Below, piece by piece: positions 53,267 through 62,422 of a DNA stretch of 64,000 nucleotides. The stretch is taken from assembly GCA_913053875.1 (NCBI GenBank), contig CAJXGN010000001.1, forward strand, positions 472,205 through 536,204. Direction: 5' to 3'. The stretch is from an uncultured Agromyces sp. GTDB lineage: Bacteria; Actinomycetota; Actinomycetes; Actinomycetales; Microbacteriaceae. Both the position numbers and the translations under genes were made by a program. Under the pieces are notes generated by a model that was given only the letters and a program-made list of their open reading frames with translations, did no database searches and had not been told where the DNA came from. Within the stretch, counting starts at the first letter, position 1. The number at the start of each line of letters is the position of its first letter.

Positions 53267-54724
53267 TCACCCCTCCTCGCCGTCGGCCATCTCCGCGAGC
53301 TCCGCCAGCCGCACCGGCGTGGCGAGGGGTCGCGTCGCAAGCGACGCGAGGTCGGCGGCCGCGGGGGTGACGGCCGTCTCCACCGAGACCAGGCAAGACA
53401 GGGCGAAACCGCACATCCGCCCCTGGCACATCCCCATCCCGGGACGGGCGGTCACCCGCACGTCCCGGGGGTCGTCGGCGGCGAGGTCCCGCACCGCCGC
53501 GCGCACGGTCCCCGTGTCGACCTCCTCGCAGCGGCAGACGAGCGTGTCGTCGGCCAGCCAGGTGGGCCAGTCCACCGGCACCGACGACGCACGGTGCATG
53601 GCGACCGCGAACCGGTGGGCCCGGGCGATCCGCCGGCGGAGGCGTGCCCGCAGGCGCGGGTCGTCGGCACGGCCGGCGTCCGCGGCCGCCGTCAGTCCCG
53701 CCAGGGCTCCCTCGGCTCCCGACTGGACCGCCCCACCGACGCCGGTCACCTCGCCCGCGAGGTAGACCCCGGAGACGGACGAACGCTGGTCGTCGTCCAC
53801 GACGGCGACCAGCGACCCGTCGACGTCGACGCGCGTAGCCGCACCCACGCCGACCGCCAACTCCAGCTGCGGTATGAAGCCCCAGCCGAGTGCGACGAGG
53901 TCGGCGTCGACCCGCTCCTCGCTCCCCGCACGCGCCCGCCCGCGACGGTCGACGCGCCGCAGCGTGGCTCCCGTCACCCGCCCGGTGCCGTGGACCGCAG
54001 TAATGACCGTCCGGGTGCGGAAGGGAACGCGATGCCGGAGGAGCGTCGTCACGTACCCCGCGCCCTCGACGAGCTTTCCCGGCTCCTGGAGGGTACGGAG
54101 CGGGTGCGCGGCCCAGCCCGTCAGCGCATTGGCCTCGCAGACCGCGACGACTTCTGCCCCGGCCTCGGCCAGCCCGGCGGCCACCGACAGCAGGAACGGG
54201 CCCGTGCCGGCGACCACCACCCGCCGTCCCGCACGCACGTGGTGGCCCGCGAGCAGTGCCTGCACGCCGCCCGCGGCCATCACGCCCGGTGTCGTCCAGC
54301 CGGGGACCGGCAACTGACGGTCGTACGCCCCGGTCGCCAGCACGATCCTTCGTGCGTGGACGACGACCGGGTCCGCGTCCTCCCCCGCCGCGGTCGCCCG
54401 CACCAGGAACGGCCGCCCCGGGTGCACACCCCAGACGTGCCTCCCGGCGAGGTGCACGACGCGTCCCCCGCGCACCAGTGCATCCAACCGAGCGTCGAGG
54501 TCGCGATACTCGCGCCAGCCGTGGCGACGCGTCGCCGACGGCTGCGGGAGCGTGTCGGGGAACCGCTCGTCGGGATGCCGCCAGTACTGGCCGCCGGGTT
54601 GGACCCCCACGTCCACCAGCGCCACCCGCAGTCCGCGCTCGCCCGCGGTTACGGTGGCGTTGAGTCCCGCCGGGCCCGCGCCGACGACGCAGAGGTCGTA
54701 GTCGGACCTCGTCCGGTCAGGCAT
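53267..54724 (-). CDS. D-hydroxyproline dehydrogenase-type alpha subunit (HcnB-like flavoprotein)
   Basis: This 485-residue protein has an FAD-binding fingerprint GAGPAG near residue 13, an NAD(P)-like second fold GTGPFLLSVAAGLAEAG, GVYLAGEVTGVGG, and a C-terminal BFD-like iron-sulfur domain with CRC and CQGRMC. It matches HcnB/SoxA-type alpha subunits that join a small 2Fe-2S protein and a beta flavoprotein to oxidise D-hydroxyproline or similar imino acids. It overlaps the 2Fe-2S gene by 8 bases. The Tm-1 pair converges on it with only 13 bases between. Confidence 0.85.
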   Translation of the reverse strand: MPDRTRSDYDLCVVGAGPAGLNATVTAGERGLRVALVDVGVQPGGQYWRHPDERFPDTLPQPSATRRHGWREYRDLDARLDALVRGGRVVHLAGRHVWGVHPGRPFLVRATAAGEDADPVVVHARRIVLATGAYDRQLPVPGWTTPGVMAAGGVQALLAGHHVRAGRRVVVAGTGPFLLSVAAGLAEAGAEVVAVCEANALTGWAAHPLRTLQEPGKLVEGAGYVTTLLRHRVPFRTRTVITAVHGTGRVTGATLRRVDRRGRARAGSEERVDADLVALGWGFIPQLELAVGVGAATRVDVDGSLVAVVDDDQRSSVSGVYLAGEVTGVGGAVQSGAEGALAGLTAAADAGRADDPRLRARLRRRIARAHRFAVAMHRASSVPVDWPTWLADDTLVCRCEEVDTGTVRAAVRDLAADDPRDVRVTARPGMGMCQGRMCGFALSCLVSVETAVTPAAADLASLATRPLATPVRLAELAEMADGEEG

Positions 54725-55013
54725 TCGGACCCCCCGGCTCGTCCAGGGCCCGCCGGGGGTCGTCGCTCGCCACGACCTGACCCTCATGCGCCGGTGTCAT
54801 GCAGGCCCGCTGGGAGCGCCTGCCGTCGACGGTGACCAGGCAGTCGTAGCAGACTCCGATGCCACAGAAGAGCCCTCGCGGCGCGGCGCCGACCCGCGTC
54901 GTGCGCCACGACGAGATGCCGGCCGCGGCGAGCGCGGCGCCGACCGACTGTCCGGGACGGAACGGGACGTTCCGCCCGTCGAAACAGAGCTGCCGCGTGG
55001 AGTCGTCGATCAT
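54717..55013 (-). CDS. 2Fe-2S subunit of the hydroxyproline dehydrogenase (HcnA-like)
   Basis: This 98-residue ferredoxin-like protein has cysteines in FCGIGVCYDCLVTVDG and QRAC that hold a 2Fe-2S cluster. It is the gamma-type small subunit between the alpha and beta flavoproteins. Both ends overlap neighbouring genes, so the three subunits are made together. Confidence 0.88.
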   Translation of the reverse strand: MIDDSTRQLCFDGRNVPFRPGQSVGAALAAAGISSWRTTRVGAAPRGLFCGIGVCYDCLVTVDGRRSQRACMTPAHEGQVVASDDPRRALDEPGGPNA

Positions 55014-56176
55014 GCAGCATCCGCATCCGCGAATCGATGTGGCCGGAACGGGAGGAGCGACACGTCCGGGGTAGCGTGCCGCATGGCCTGGACGAGCAAC
55101 CTTCCGGTGCCCACCGAGAGCCCGATGCCGGCGCCCTCATGCCCGGCGGCGTGCCACAGGCCGGGCATCCGCGCGTCCTCGCCAATCACGGGCAGGTGAT
55201 CCGGGCTGTAAGGGCGGAAGCCCGAGTAGGTGCGCATGACCTGCACGTCTGCAAGCACGGGGAAGAGCCGCGCGGCGGCGCTGGCGATGCGCCCGACGGC
55301 CTCTGCGGAGAACCCGGCGTCGAAGCCCACCCGCTCTCGGCTCGATCCGATCAGCACGGTGCCGCTCGGGGTGCCTTCCACTACCGGGGATACCTGCAGG
55401 CCGGAGTCCGAGCTCGCGACGTTCTCCACGTACTCTGCCGAGTAGACCTTGTGGCGGATCGTCACGGGGATCGGCTCGGTCACCAGCACGAAGCCGCGAC
55501 GCGGGCGAATCGGCAGGTCGACTCCGGCGAGGCGCGCCACGTCGCCGCTCCATGGGCCTGCGCACACGACGACCGCGCCGGCGTCGATGGCACCGTCGGG
55601 GGTGTTCACGCCCACCGCGCGGCCGCCGACGATGCGGATGCCGGTGACGGGCAGGTGGGTGCGTACCTCGGCGCCGCGCTCACGTGCGAGTCGCAGCAGG
55701 TGGTGGGCCGCGAGCACCGGCTGCACCTGCGCGTCCTCGGGGTAGTAGACGCCGCCCAGGAGATGCGGTGCGATGGCGGGTTCGATCTCGCGCAGCGCGG
55801 CCGGACCCTCGACGGGCTCGGCCCGGATACCGAGGCTGCGCTGGTGCTCGGCGAGGGCATCGAGGCCGGCCCGCTGAGCTTCGGAGGCCGCCGCGACGAG
55901 GCCGCCCTTGGCTTCGAACTCCCAGAGGTCCGCGTGCTCGGCGAGCTCTCCCCGCCAGACATACTGCGAGTAGTGCGCCAGCTCGAGCTCCGGGCCGACC
56001 TCCTTGTCGGAGAGCAGCAGGTTGCCCTCGCATCGGCTGGTGGTGCCGGACGCGATGGACCCGCGCTCGACGACGATCACCGACATCCCCGCGGCTGCCG
56101 CGAAGTAGGCGACGGCCGCGCCGAGCATGCCCGCTCCGACGATGACCGCGTCCGGCGCAGGCCCGCGGAACGTCAT
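55010..56176 (-). CDS. D-hydroxyproline dehydrogenase-type beta subunit (DadA/SoxB-like FAD oxidoreductase)
   Basis: This 388-residue protein has the FAD fingerprint AVIVGAGMLGAAVAY at the start and the C-terminal GFRPYSPDHLPVIGE and GHEGAGIGLSVGTGRL typical of D-amino acid oxidase-like subunits. It is the catalytic subunit that oxidises the imino acid to a pyrroline. The ATG at 56174-56176 overlaps the GntR stop and replaces a longer in-frame start. Confidence 0.88.
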   Translation of the reverse strand: MTFRGPAPDAVIVGAGMLGAAVAYFAAAAGMSVIVVERGSIASGTTSRCEGNLLLSDKEVGPELELAHYSQYVWRGELAEHADLWEFEAKGGLVAAASEAQRAGLDALAEHQRSLGIRAEPVEGPAALREIEPAIAPHLLGGVYYPEDAQVQPVLAAHHLLRLARERGAEVRTHLPVTGIRIVGGRAVGVNTPDGAIDAGAVVVCAGPWSGDVARLAGVDLPIRPRRGFVLVTEPIPVTIRHKVYSAEYVENVASSDSGLQVSPVVEGTPSGTVLIGSSRERVGFDAGFSAEAVGRIASAAARLFPVLADVQVMRTYSGFRPYSPDHLPVIGEDARMPGLWHAAGHEGAGIGLSVGTGRLLVQAMRHATPDVSLLPFRPHRFADADAA

Positions 56177-56919
56177 GCGCGCCGCTCCCAACGACTCGCG
56201 GCGCCCGAGGGCGTGTCGGCCGACCAGTCGGCCAGCACGTGCTCGATGTGCGCGTGGACTAAGGCGCGGGCACGGGCGGGATCCCGCGCCTCGATGGCGT
56301 CGAGGATGGCGTCGTGCTCGCGCGCGGACGCCGTGAGGAGCCCCCGCTCGGCGAGCTCTGCGAGGCCGAACAGGCGGGTCTGCGATCGCAGCGACGCGAC
56401 GAGCTCGGTGAGGCGGGCGTTGCCCGCGTAGCGGAGCAGCCCGAGGTGGAACTCGCCGTCCGCCGTGAGGTAGTCGATCAGGTCGCCGGTCTCCGCGCCC
56501 CGCACGATCGCGGCGGCCTGCTCGCGGAGCGCCGGGAACGCCTCGTCGGGCACCAGCGGCGTGGCCAGTTCCACGGCAGGCGGTTCGAGGAGGAGCCGGA
56601 GCTGCGTGACCTCGGCCAGGTCGTGCGCGGCGACCTCGGTGACGCGGAACCCCCGATTGGGAAGGGTCACCACGAGCCCCTCCCGTGCGAGGTCGAGCAT
56701 CGCCTCGCGCACAGGCGTTGCCGACACGCCGAGCCGTTCCGCGAGCACGGGCGCCGAGTACACGCCGCCCGGCTCGAGCTCACCGCTGATGATCGCCGAC
56801 CGCAGCGCGTCGGTGACCGCGTGCCGGATGCTCGGTCGTGCGCGCCGTCCGATTTCGCGCAGCTGCGGTGGGCGGGCACCGGCTCCCGCGCCGCTCGACT
56901 CGCCGGCTCCTCCGGTCAC
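56173..56919 (-). CDS. GntR-family (FCD domain) regulator of the hydroxyproline operon
   Basis: This 248-residue regulator has the winged helix LAERLGVSATPVREAMLDLAREGLV and an FCD ligand domain with DGEFHLGLLRYAGN and EHDAILDAIEARDPARA. The GTG at 56917-56919 overlaps the epimerase stop. Lying inside the operon, it is the likely binder of the perfect 26-base palindrome before the first gene. Confidence 0.9.
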   Translation of the reverse strand: MTGGAGESSGAGAGARPPQLREIGRRARPSIRHAVTDALRSAIISGELEPGGVYSAPVLAERLGVSATPVREAMLDLAREGLVVTLPNRGFRVTEVAAHDLAEVTQLRLLLEPPAVELATPLVPDEAFPALREQAAAIVRGAETGDLIDYLTADGEFHLGLLRYAGNARLTELVASLRSQTRLFGLAELAERGLLTASAREHDAILDAIEARDPARARALVHAHIEHVLADWSADTPSGAASRWERRA

Positions 56920-57917
56920 AGCAGGAACCCCCGCGGGAACGGGTCGGTGGGATCGAGCAGGTACTGCGCGGTCCCGGTGATCCAGGCGCGCCCGGTGATC
57001 GTCGGGACGACCGCCGGGATGCCGGCGACCGTGGTTTCCTCGACCAGCCGTCCGGTGAAGCGGGTGCCGATGAACGATTCGTTGACGAAGTCTGCGCGCA
57101 TGTCGAGCGCGCCACGCGCGTGCAGCTGGGCCATGCGGGCACTCGTGCCCGTCCCGCAGGGCGACCGGTCGAACCACCCGGGATGGATCGCCATCGCGTG
57201 GCGCGAGTGGCGCGCATCCGAGCCGGGGGCCTCGAGGTACACGTGGTGGCAGCCGCGGATGGTGGGATCGACGGGGTGGACCGGGTCGTCGACCGCGTCG
57301 ATCGCCCCCATGATCGCGAGCCCTGCCCGGAGCAGGTCGTCCTTCGCGGCTCGGTCGAAGGGCAGGCCGAGTCGTTCCAGCGGCACGATAGCGTAGAAGT
57401 TCCCGCCGAATGCGAGGTCGTAGCCGACCTCGCCGAATCCGGGCACCTCGACGGAGCGGTCGAGCCCCACGACGAAGGACGGCACGTTGCGGATCGTGAC
57501 GGATCCGGCGCGGCCGTCGTCGACCGCGACCTGCGCGACCACCAGTCCTGCCGGCGTGTCGAGGCGGATAGTCGTGACCGGCTCGATGACGGGCACCATC
57601 CCGGTCTCGACCAGCACGGTCGCGACGCCGATGGTGCCGTGACCGCACATGGGGAGGCATCCGGACACCTCGATGAAGAGCACTCCCCAGTCGGCGTCAT
57701 CACGTGTCGGGGGCTGCAGGATCGCCCCGCTCATCGCGCCGTGCCCGCGCGGTTCGGTCATGAGCAGCGTGCGGAGATCATCGCTGTGCGACATGAACCA
57801 CTGGCGTCGCTCCTCCATGGTCGCACCCGGCAACGTTCCCACGCCGCCCACGATCACGCGCGTAGGCATCCCTTCGGTGTGGGAGTCGACGGCGTGGAAG
57901 GCCCGCTGGGATCGCAT
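56916..57917 (-). CDS. 4-hydroxyproline 2-epimerase (proline racemase family)
   Basis: This 333-residue enzyme turns trans-4-hydroxy-L-proline into cis-4-hydroxy-D-proline. Two catalytic cysteines are visible, in PMCGHGTIG and in SPCGTGTSARMA. The opening VDSHTEGMPTRV is typical of the family. It is followed by the GntR gene and then the dehydrogenase subunits, the order of the hydroxyproline pathway. Trans-3-hydroxyproline dehydratase is unlikely with both cysteines kept. Confidence 0.93.
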   Translation of the reverse strand: MRSQRAFHAVDSHTEGMPTRVIVGGVGTLPGATMEERRQWFMSHSDDLRTLLMTEPRGHGAMSGAILQPPTRDDADWGVLFIEVSGCLPMCGHGTIGVATVLVETGMVPVIEPVTTIRLDTPAGLVVAQVAVDDGRAGSVTIRNVPSFVVGLDRSVEVPGFGEVGYDLAFGGNFYAIVPLERLGLPFDRAAKDDLLRAGLAIMGAIDAVDDPVHPVDPTIRGCHHVYLEAPGSDARHSRHAMAIHPGWFDRSPCGTGTSARMAQLHARGALDMRADFVNESFIGTRFTGRLVEETTVAGIPAVVPTITGRAWITGTAQYLLDPTDPFPRGFLL

Positions 57918-57932
57918 CGTGCAGTCCCCCGC

Positions 57933-58841
57933 TCAGCGGTAGCCCTTGGCCAGCACGGCCTCGGTGTCGGCGATGATGCGCGAGCGAACGTCGTCGGGCA
58001 CGGGCAGCCGCGGCGGTCGCGTCGTCGTTCCCGCGGGCGCGACCCCCGCCACTTCCTGCGACAGCTTGATTGCCTGGACGAACCACGCCTTCGAATCCCA
58101 GCGCAGCAGCGGATGCAGGTCTCGGTAGATCTCCAACGCTGTCGCCCAGTCGGCCGGGTCGGCCGAGGTCGACAGGTCGTAGAGCCGAACTGTGGACGAC
58201 GGAATCGCGTTCGGGTAGCCCGCGACCCATCCGACCGCACCGTTGATGCCCAGTTCCAGCACCACGTCGTCGGAGCCGATGGAGATGTCGAGGCCGGGAA
58301 CGAGTTCGCGGATTTCGAACGCGTGGCGCACGTCGCCCGAGAACTCCTTGACCGAGACGATGAGCCCGTCGTCGAACAGCCGCGCCAGCAGGTCCGGCCG
58401 GAGGTCGACCTTGGTGTCGATCGGATTGTTGTAGGCGAGCACGGGAAGCCCGACGGCGGCGACCCGGCGGAAGTGGTCGACGATCTCCTCGTCGCTGGCG
58501 CGATATGCGTTGGGGGGCAGCAGCATCACCGCCGGCGCACCGTGCTCCGCGGCGTGCTCCGCCAGCCGTACGCTCTCCAGCGCCCCGTACGCACCGACCC
58601 CGGGCATGACCGCGACCCCCTCCGGCGCCGCCTCGACGGCCGTCAAGAAAACACGGCGGCGCTCCTCGTCGGTGAGGGTCTGGTACTCGCCGAGCGACCC
58701 GTTCGGGATGATTCCCGTCACGCCGTTCGCGGTCGTGAATCGGATGTGCTCTGCGTACGCGTCGAAGTCCACCGAGAAGTCGGACCGGAACGGGAGCGTC
58801 GTGGCGAGGTTCACGCCGCGCCAGGGCATGCTGCTCTGCAT
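57933..58841 (-). CDS. DHDPS/NAL-family lyase, probable pyrroline-4-hydroxy-2-carboxylate deaminase
   Basis: This 302-residue barrel of the dihydrodipicolinate synthase family has GSLGEYQTLTDEER, the tyrosine in LPVLAYNNPIDTK and the Schiff-base lysine in IVSVKEFSGD. In hydroxyproline pathways this family deaminates the pyrroline to alpha-ketoglutarate semialdehyde. It is the first gene of the operon, after a good AAGGAG site. The next enzyme, the semialdehyde dehydrogenase, is missing from the window. Confidence 0.88.
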   Translation of the reverse strand: MQSSMPWRGVNLATTLPFRSDFSVDFDAYAEHIRFTTANGVTGIIPNGSLGEYQTLTDEERRRVFLTAVEAAPEGVAVMPGVGAYGALESVRLAEHAAEHGAPAVMLLPPNAYRASDEEIVDHFRRVAAVGLPVLAYNNPIDTKVDLRPDLLARLFDDGLIVSVKEFSGDVRHAFEIRELVPGLDISIGSDDVVLELGINGAVGWVAGYPNAIPSSTVRLYDLSTSADPADWATALEIYRDLHPLLRWDSKAWFVQAIKLSQEVAGVAPAGTTTRPPRLPVPDDVRSRIIADTEAVLAKGYR

Positions 58842-58853
58842 GGGGTCTCCTTC

Positions 58854-58879
58854 CTAGGTACAATTGCAATTGTACCTAG
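58854..58879. promoter_or_regulatory. Perfect 26-bp palindrome, operator of the hydroxyproline operon
   Basis: CTAGGTACAATTG is followed directly by its exact complement. It is an AT-rich island in GC-rich surroundings. It covers the -10 of the operon promoter, as expected of a repressor site for the GntR product encoded within the operon. Confidence 0.85.
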
Positions 58880-58896
58880 TCGGACGGAAGTGTCCA
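58869..58896 (-). promoter_or_regulatory. Promoter of the hydroxyproline operon
   Basis: On the minus strand TGGACA (58891-58896) and TACAAT (58869-58874) are each one base from consensus and lie 16 bases apart. The -10 is inside the palindromic operator. Confidence 0.7.
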
Positions 58897-58927
58897 GACC
58901 CACCCGCGGGGCCTGCCCCGCCCGCCT

Positions 58928-58988
58928 CCAGGCTCGTCAGAAAGCTGCGTTCTCGCGTTTGAGAACGCAGCCTTCTGACGGGTCTTGG
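58928..58988. repeat. Palindromic intergenic repeat, copy 3
   Basis: The inner arms GCTGCGTTCTC / GAGAACGCAGC and outer arms CTCGTCAGAA / TTCTGACGGGTC repeat the design of the other copies. The left outer arm is slightly decayed. It lies 29 bases from copy 4 in the same gap. Confidence 0.85.
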
Positions 58989-59017
58989 AGCAACCAGCGG
59001 GCCGCTGCCCGCACGAA

Positions 59018-59079
59018 CCGAGACCCGTCGAGAAACTGCGTTCCCGGGGCGGGAAGCGCAGTTTCTCGACGGGTCTCGG
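59018..59079. repeat. Palindromic intergenic repeat, copy 4
   Basis: Near-perfect 28- to 29-base arms: CCGAGACCCGTCGAGAAACT outside and TGCGTTCCC inside. It ends 11 bases past the stop of the Bcr/CflA transporter gene, the same placement as copy 2 after lepB. Confidence 0.88.
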
Positions 59080-59090
59080 AACGGGCGCGG

Positions 59091-60365
59091 TCAGTCGCTG
59101 AGGGGCGGCACGGTGCGCGGGCGCACCACGATCCAGAGCATGAGGATCGCCACGACGATCGCGATGCCCATGACCGCGCCCATCGGGGTGGACGAGCCCA
59201 CGCCGAGCAGGCCGATGAGCGGCGAGATGAGGCCCGCGAGCCCGAAGTTCAGCGCACCGAGCAGCGACGCGGCGGTGCCCGCCTCGGAACCGTGGTGCGC
59301 GAGCGCGAGCACCTGCACGGCCGGGAAGTTGAACCCGCACGCGGCGATGAAGAACCAGAGCGGGATGATCACGCCCCAGAGCCCGGCGCCCGCCTGGTCG
59401 AGCACGACGATCGCGATCGCCATCGAGAGCTGCACGATCGTGGTCGTCGCGAGGATCCACTGCGGGCCCACGTCGAGCTTCGACATGAGGCGGGAGGAGG
59501 TCTGCACGCCCGCGACCACGCCGATCGAGTTCGCGGCGAAGAGCAGGCCGTACTGCTGCGCGTCGAAGCCGTAGACGTCCTGGAAGACGAACGACGACGC
59601 CGACAGGTACGCGAACAGGCCCGTGAAGTTCATGCCGCCGATGAGTGCGACGCCGATGAAGATGCGGTCGGTGAACAGCGCCTTGTAGCGCTGGGCCATC
59701 GTGGAGTGGCCGGGCTGGTGACGGCGCTGCTTCGGCAGCGTCTCGACGAGCAGCACGAGCACCGCGACGAGCACCGCCGCGCCGTAGCCGGCGAGCACCC
59801 AGAAGATGCCCCGCCAGTCGGTGATGAGCAGCAGCTGCGAGCCGATGACCGGCGCGATCACGGGCGCGAGGCCCGACACGAGCGCGAGTCGCGAGAGCAT
59901 GCGCACGAGCGGCTTGCCGCCGAACAGGTCGCGCACCATCGCCATCGCGACGACCGCGCCGGCGGCCGCGCCGAAGCCCATCAGCAGGCGGAAGGCCCCG
60001 AGCCAGAGGATGTCGGGCGACAGCGCCGCGCCCACGCACGAGAGCACGTGCAGCACGGTCGCGAGGATGAGCGGCAGCCGCCGCCCGATCTTGTCGCTCC
60101 ACGGGCCGACGACGAGCTGGCCGAACCCGAAGCCGAGCATGGTGCCGGTGAGCGTGAGCTGCACGGCCGCCGCGGTCACGCCCAGGTCGGACTCGAGCGC
60201 CGGGAACGCCGGCAGGTAGAGGTCGATCGTGAACGGGCCCAGCGCGGTCAGCGCGCCGAGCACGAAGATGTACGTCAGCCGCTGGCGGCGCGTCAGCGCG
60301 TCACCCGCGTGCGGGGTGCGCGCATCGCTCGGCATGACGATGGGGATGGGGCTCGTCGCGGTCAC
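59091..60365 (-). CDS. Bcr/CflA-family multidrug efflux MFS transporter
   Basis: This 424-residue proton antiporter has 12 predicted helices. The opening [26 protein letters not shown] is the Bcr/CflA hallmark. GPWSDKIGRRLPL is the MFS loop motif after helix 2, and a central basic loop (VETLPKQRRHQP) separates the halves. It may export a drug or a metabolite. A 14-base palindrome lies about 120 bases upstream. Confidence 0.92.
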   Translation of the reverse strand: MTATSPIPIVMPSDARTPHAGDALTRRQRLTYIFVLGALTALGPFTIDLYLPAFPALESDLGVTAAAVQLTLTGTMLGFGFGQLVVGPWSDKIGRRLPLILATVLHVLSCVGAALSPDILWLGAFRLLMGFGAAAGAVVAMAMVRDLFGGKPLVRMLSRLALVSGLAPVIAPVIGSQLLLITDWRGIFWVLAGYGAAVLVAVLVLLVETLPKQRRHQPGHSTMAQRYKALFTDRIFIGVALIGGMNFTGLFAYLSASSFVFQDVYGFDAQQYGLLFAANSIGVVAGVQTSSRLMSKLDVGPQWILATTTIVQLSMAIAIVVLDQAGAGLWGVIIPLWFFIAACGFNFPAVQVLALAHHGSEAGTAASLLGALNFGLAGLISPLIGLLGVGSSTPMGAVMGIAIVVAILMLWIVVRPRTVPPLSD

Positions 60366-60487
60366 TGCGTTCCTGTTCGAAGGGTCACGAGCGATGCGCG
60401 CCGTCGGGCACCGTCTGGGGCGGAAGGTGAGGAATGGCGGGCCGCGTGCGCGCCGCCGGAGTCGGATCGACCGGATCTGCCGCGATC

Positions 60488-60501
60488 TCGAATCGATTCG
60501 A
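60488..60501. promoter_or_regulatory. Palindrome TCGAATCGATTCGA upstream of the MFS gene
   Basis: This is a perfect 14-base palindrome in the 210-base gap before the transporter, a plausible operator for a TetR- or MarR-type repressor. It is not an SOS box because the GAAC half-sites are absent. Nothing else is seen in the gap. Confidence 0.45.
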
Positions 60502-60575
60502 TGCGTTCGGCCAGTCTAGCGCCGCGCGCCCGCGCGCCGAAACCCGTCGAGGTGTCGGATGCCCCGGGCCGGCGC

Positions 60576-61718
60576 TCAGCCGGCGTCGACCTCGCCCGCG
60601 AGCCGCGCGCCCGCCTCCTCGAGCCAGTGCAGCGGGCGGGCCATGGCCTCGCTCCCGCTGCCGGCCAGGTCGGTGAGCGAGACGGATGCGACGAAGTCGC
60701 CGGTCTCCGCGGCGATGGCGCCCGCGACCAGGGCGACCGGCACGCCCGCGGCCAGCGCGGTCGCCCGCACCTCCGACGGCACCTTGCCGGCCTCCGACTG
60801 GCCGTCGAACTTCCCCTCGCCGGTCACGACGACGTCGGCGCGGTCGATCGCCGCGGCCAGCCCGACCGCCTCCGCGACGGCCGCGGCGCCGCTCACCGCG
60901 GTCGCGCCCCACGCGAGCAGCCCGTACCCGGCGCCGCCCGCCGCGCCCGCACCGGGCGTCTCGGGAGCGGGCGCCGGCCCCGGGGCATCCGCCGCTTCGA
61001 AGCCCTGCCGCAGCACGCGCACGAAGCGGGCGAGGTGCGCGTCCATCAGCGCGACGGTGTCGGCGTCGGCGCCCTTCTGCGGCCCGAACACGGCGGCCGC
61101 GCCCGCGGGCCCGAGCAGCGGGTTCGTCACGTCGGAGAGGATCACCGCGCCGCCGGGCGGCAGGGGGCGCAGGCCCGACAGGTCGATCGCATCGACGTCG
61201 CCGAGGCCCCGGTTGCCGGGCGCGACCGGCCGCCCGGAGGCATCCGTCGCCCCGGCACCGAGCGCGGTGAGTGCGCCGAGCCCGCCGTCGGTCGAGGCGC
61301 TGCCGCCGATCGCGAGGAGCAGGCGGTCGACGCCCGCGTCGAGGGCGGCGGCGATCGCCTCGCCGAAGCCGATCGTGTGCGCGTCGAGCGGCTGGAGCGG
61401 ATCGAGCAGGGTGATGCCCGACGCGCTCGCGAGCTCGACCACGCCGAGTCGCTCGCCGTCGGCGCCGGTGAGGCGCAGCCAGCTCGTGTCGACCGGGCGG
61501 CCGTCGGGCCCGGTCACGCGCACGGGCATGTGCTCGGCGGCCGGGTCGGCGGCCGCGAGCGCGTCGACCGTGCCCTCGCCGCCGTCGGCCATCGGGCGGG
61601 TCAGCACCTCGTCGTCGGGGGCGGTGCGCGCCCAGCCGGCGGCGAGCGCCGCTGCGGCGTCGGCGGCCGACGCAGTGCCCTTGAACGAGTCGGGAGCGAG
61701 TACGACGCGGCGGCTCAC
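60576..61718 (-). CDS. Glycerate kinase (GckA/GlxK type I family)
   Basis: This 380-residue enzyme phosphorylates D-glycerate. It has the opening [13 protein letters not shown], the block [26 protein letters not shown], and late [16 protein letters not shown]. All are usual landmarks. The GTG at 61716-61718 overlaps the ThuA-like gene's stop (GTGA). A 21-residue Pro/Gly/Ala insert lies near residue 245. Confidence 0.93.
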   Translation of the reverse strand: MSRRVVLAPDSFKGTASAADAAAALAAGWARTAPDDEVLTRPMADGGEGTVDALAAADPAAEHMPVRVTGPDGRPVDTSWLRLTGADGERLGVVELASASGITLLDPLQPLDAHTIGFGEAIAAALDAGVDRLLLAIGGSASTDGGLGALTALGAGATDASGRPVAPGNRGLGDVDAIDLSGLRPLPPGGAVILSDVTNPLLGPAGAAAVFGPQKGADADTVALMDAHLARFVRVLRQGFEAADAPGPAPAPETPGAGAAGGAGYGLLAWGATAVSGAAAVAEAVGLAAAIDRADVVVTGEGKFDGQSEAGKVPSEVRATALAAGVPVALVAGAIAAETGDFVASVSLTDLAGSGSEAMARPLHWLEEAGARLAGEVDAG

Positions 61719-62422
61719 GCGCGCTCCTCGAGCAGCCAGCGCACGGCGTTGCGCAGCAGCGTCACGTGCTCGGGGCTGTCGTACGAGCGCATGTCGTGCC
61801 CGAACGCGTCGTAGACGAGCCGAGTGCGGCCGATCTCGCGCGCCCACACCAGCGGATGCTGCTCGCCGTCGTACGTGTGCTCGACCAGGGGCACCACGTG
61901 CTCGCCGATCGCGAGGTCGGTGTACTTCTCGTCGTACAGCTCGAAGTCGGCGACGCCCGCGACCACCGGGTGCGTGCCGCTGCGCACCTGCACCGACGCC
62001 GTGCCGAGCGGCGGGTGGAACGAGAACTCGGCGTCCCACTCGCCGTCGAGCAGCTCGTGCCACTGCGGCAGGTCGCGCAGCGATGCGGATGCCGCGTGCA
62101 TGCCCAGCAGGCCGATGCCGCGCTCGACCGCCTCGGCGAGGTTCGCACGCTCCGCCGCGAGCACGTCGGGCGGCGGCGTGCGCCGCTCGCGCTCGGGCAG
62201 GAGCGTCGCGTCGACGAGCGACCGCCACGGGTCGCCGGTGTGCACGACGAGCAGGTCGACGTCGGCGAGACCGGCCGCCAGGCGGGCATCCGTGTCGTGC
62301 ACGATCTCGACCGTCAGCCCCTCCTCGACGAGGAGGTCGGCGAGCGCCTGGGACGTGTCGGTGAACGGGTGGAAGGGGTCGTCGTAGCGTCCGTGCCCCG
62401 ACAGGATCACCGCATTCGACAT
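61715..62422 (-). CDS. ThuA-like glutamine-amidotransferase-fold protein
   Basis: This 235-residue protein has a ThuA-type fold with [34 protein letters not shown], and the late [21 protein letters not shown]. ThuA proteins occur in trehalose and other disaccharide loci, some acting on keto-disaccharides. The ATG at 62420-62422 has a GAGGAGG site. It is divergent from the sugar-binding protein gene at 62627. The 204 bases between must carry both promoters, but none is clear. Confidence 0.87.
   Translation of the reverse strand: MSNAVILSGHGRYDDPFHPFTDTSQALADLLVEEGLTVEIVHDTDARLAAGLADVDLLVVHTGDPWRSLVDATLLPERERRTPPPDVLAAERANLAEAVERGIGLLGMHAASASLRDLPQWHELLDGEWDAEFSFHPPLGTASVQVRSGTHPVVAGVADFELYDEKYTDLAIGEHVVPLVEHTYDGEQHPLVWAREIGRTRLVYDAFGHDMRSYDSPEHVTLLRNAVRWLLEERA

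Noticed and set aside
60488..60501. TCGAATCGATTCGA as a second SOS box
   Set aside because: The half-sites read TCGAAT/ATTCGA with a 2-base centre, not GAAC-N4-GTTC, so it does not match the LexA consensus.
60538..60560. ACCCGTCGAGGTGTC as a fifth copy of the palindromic repeat
   Set aside because: Only one short outer-arm match is present and no complementary arm follows.
56838..61814. Open frame of 1658 codons on the plus strand
   Set aside because: It is antisense to seven well-supported genes, its translation is Arg/Asp/Val/Gly-rich low-complexity sequence without domains, and such frames are expected in high-GC DNA.
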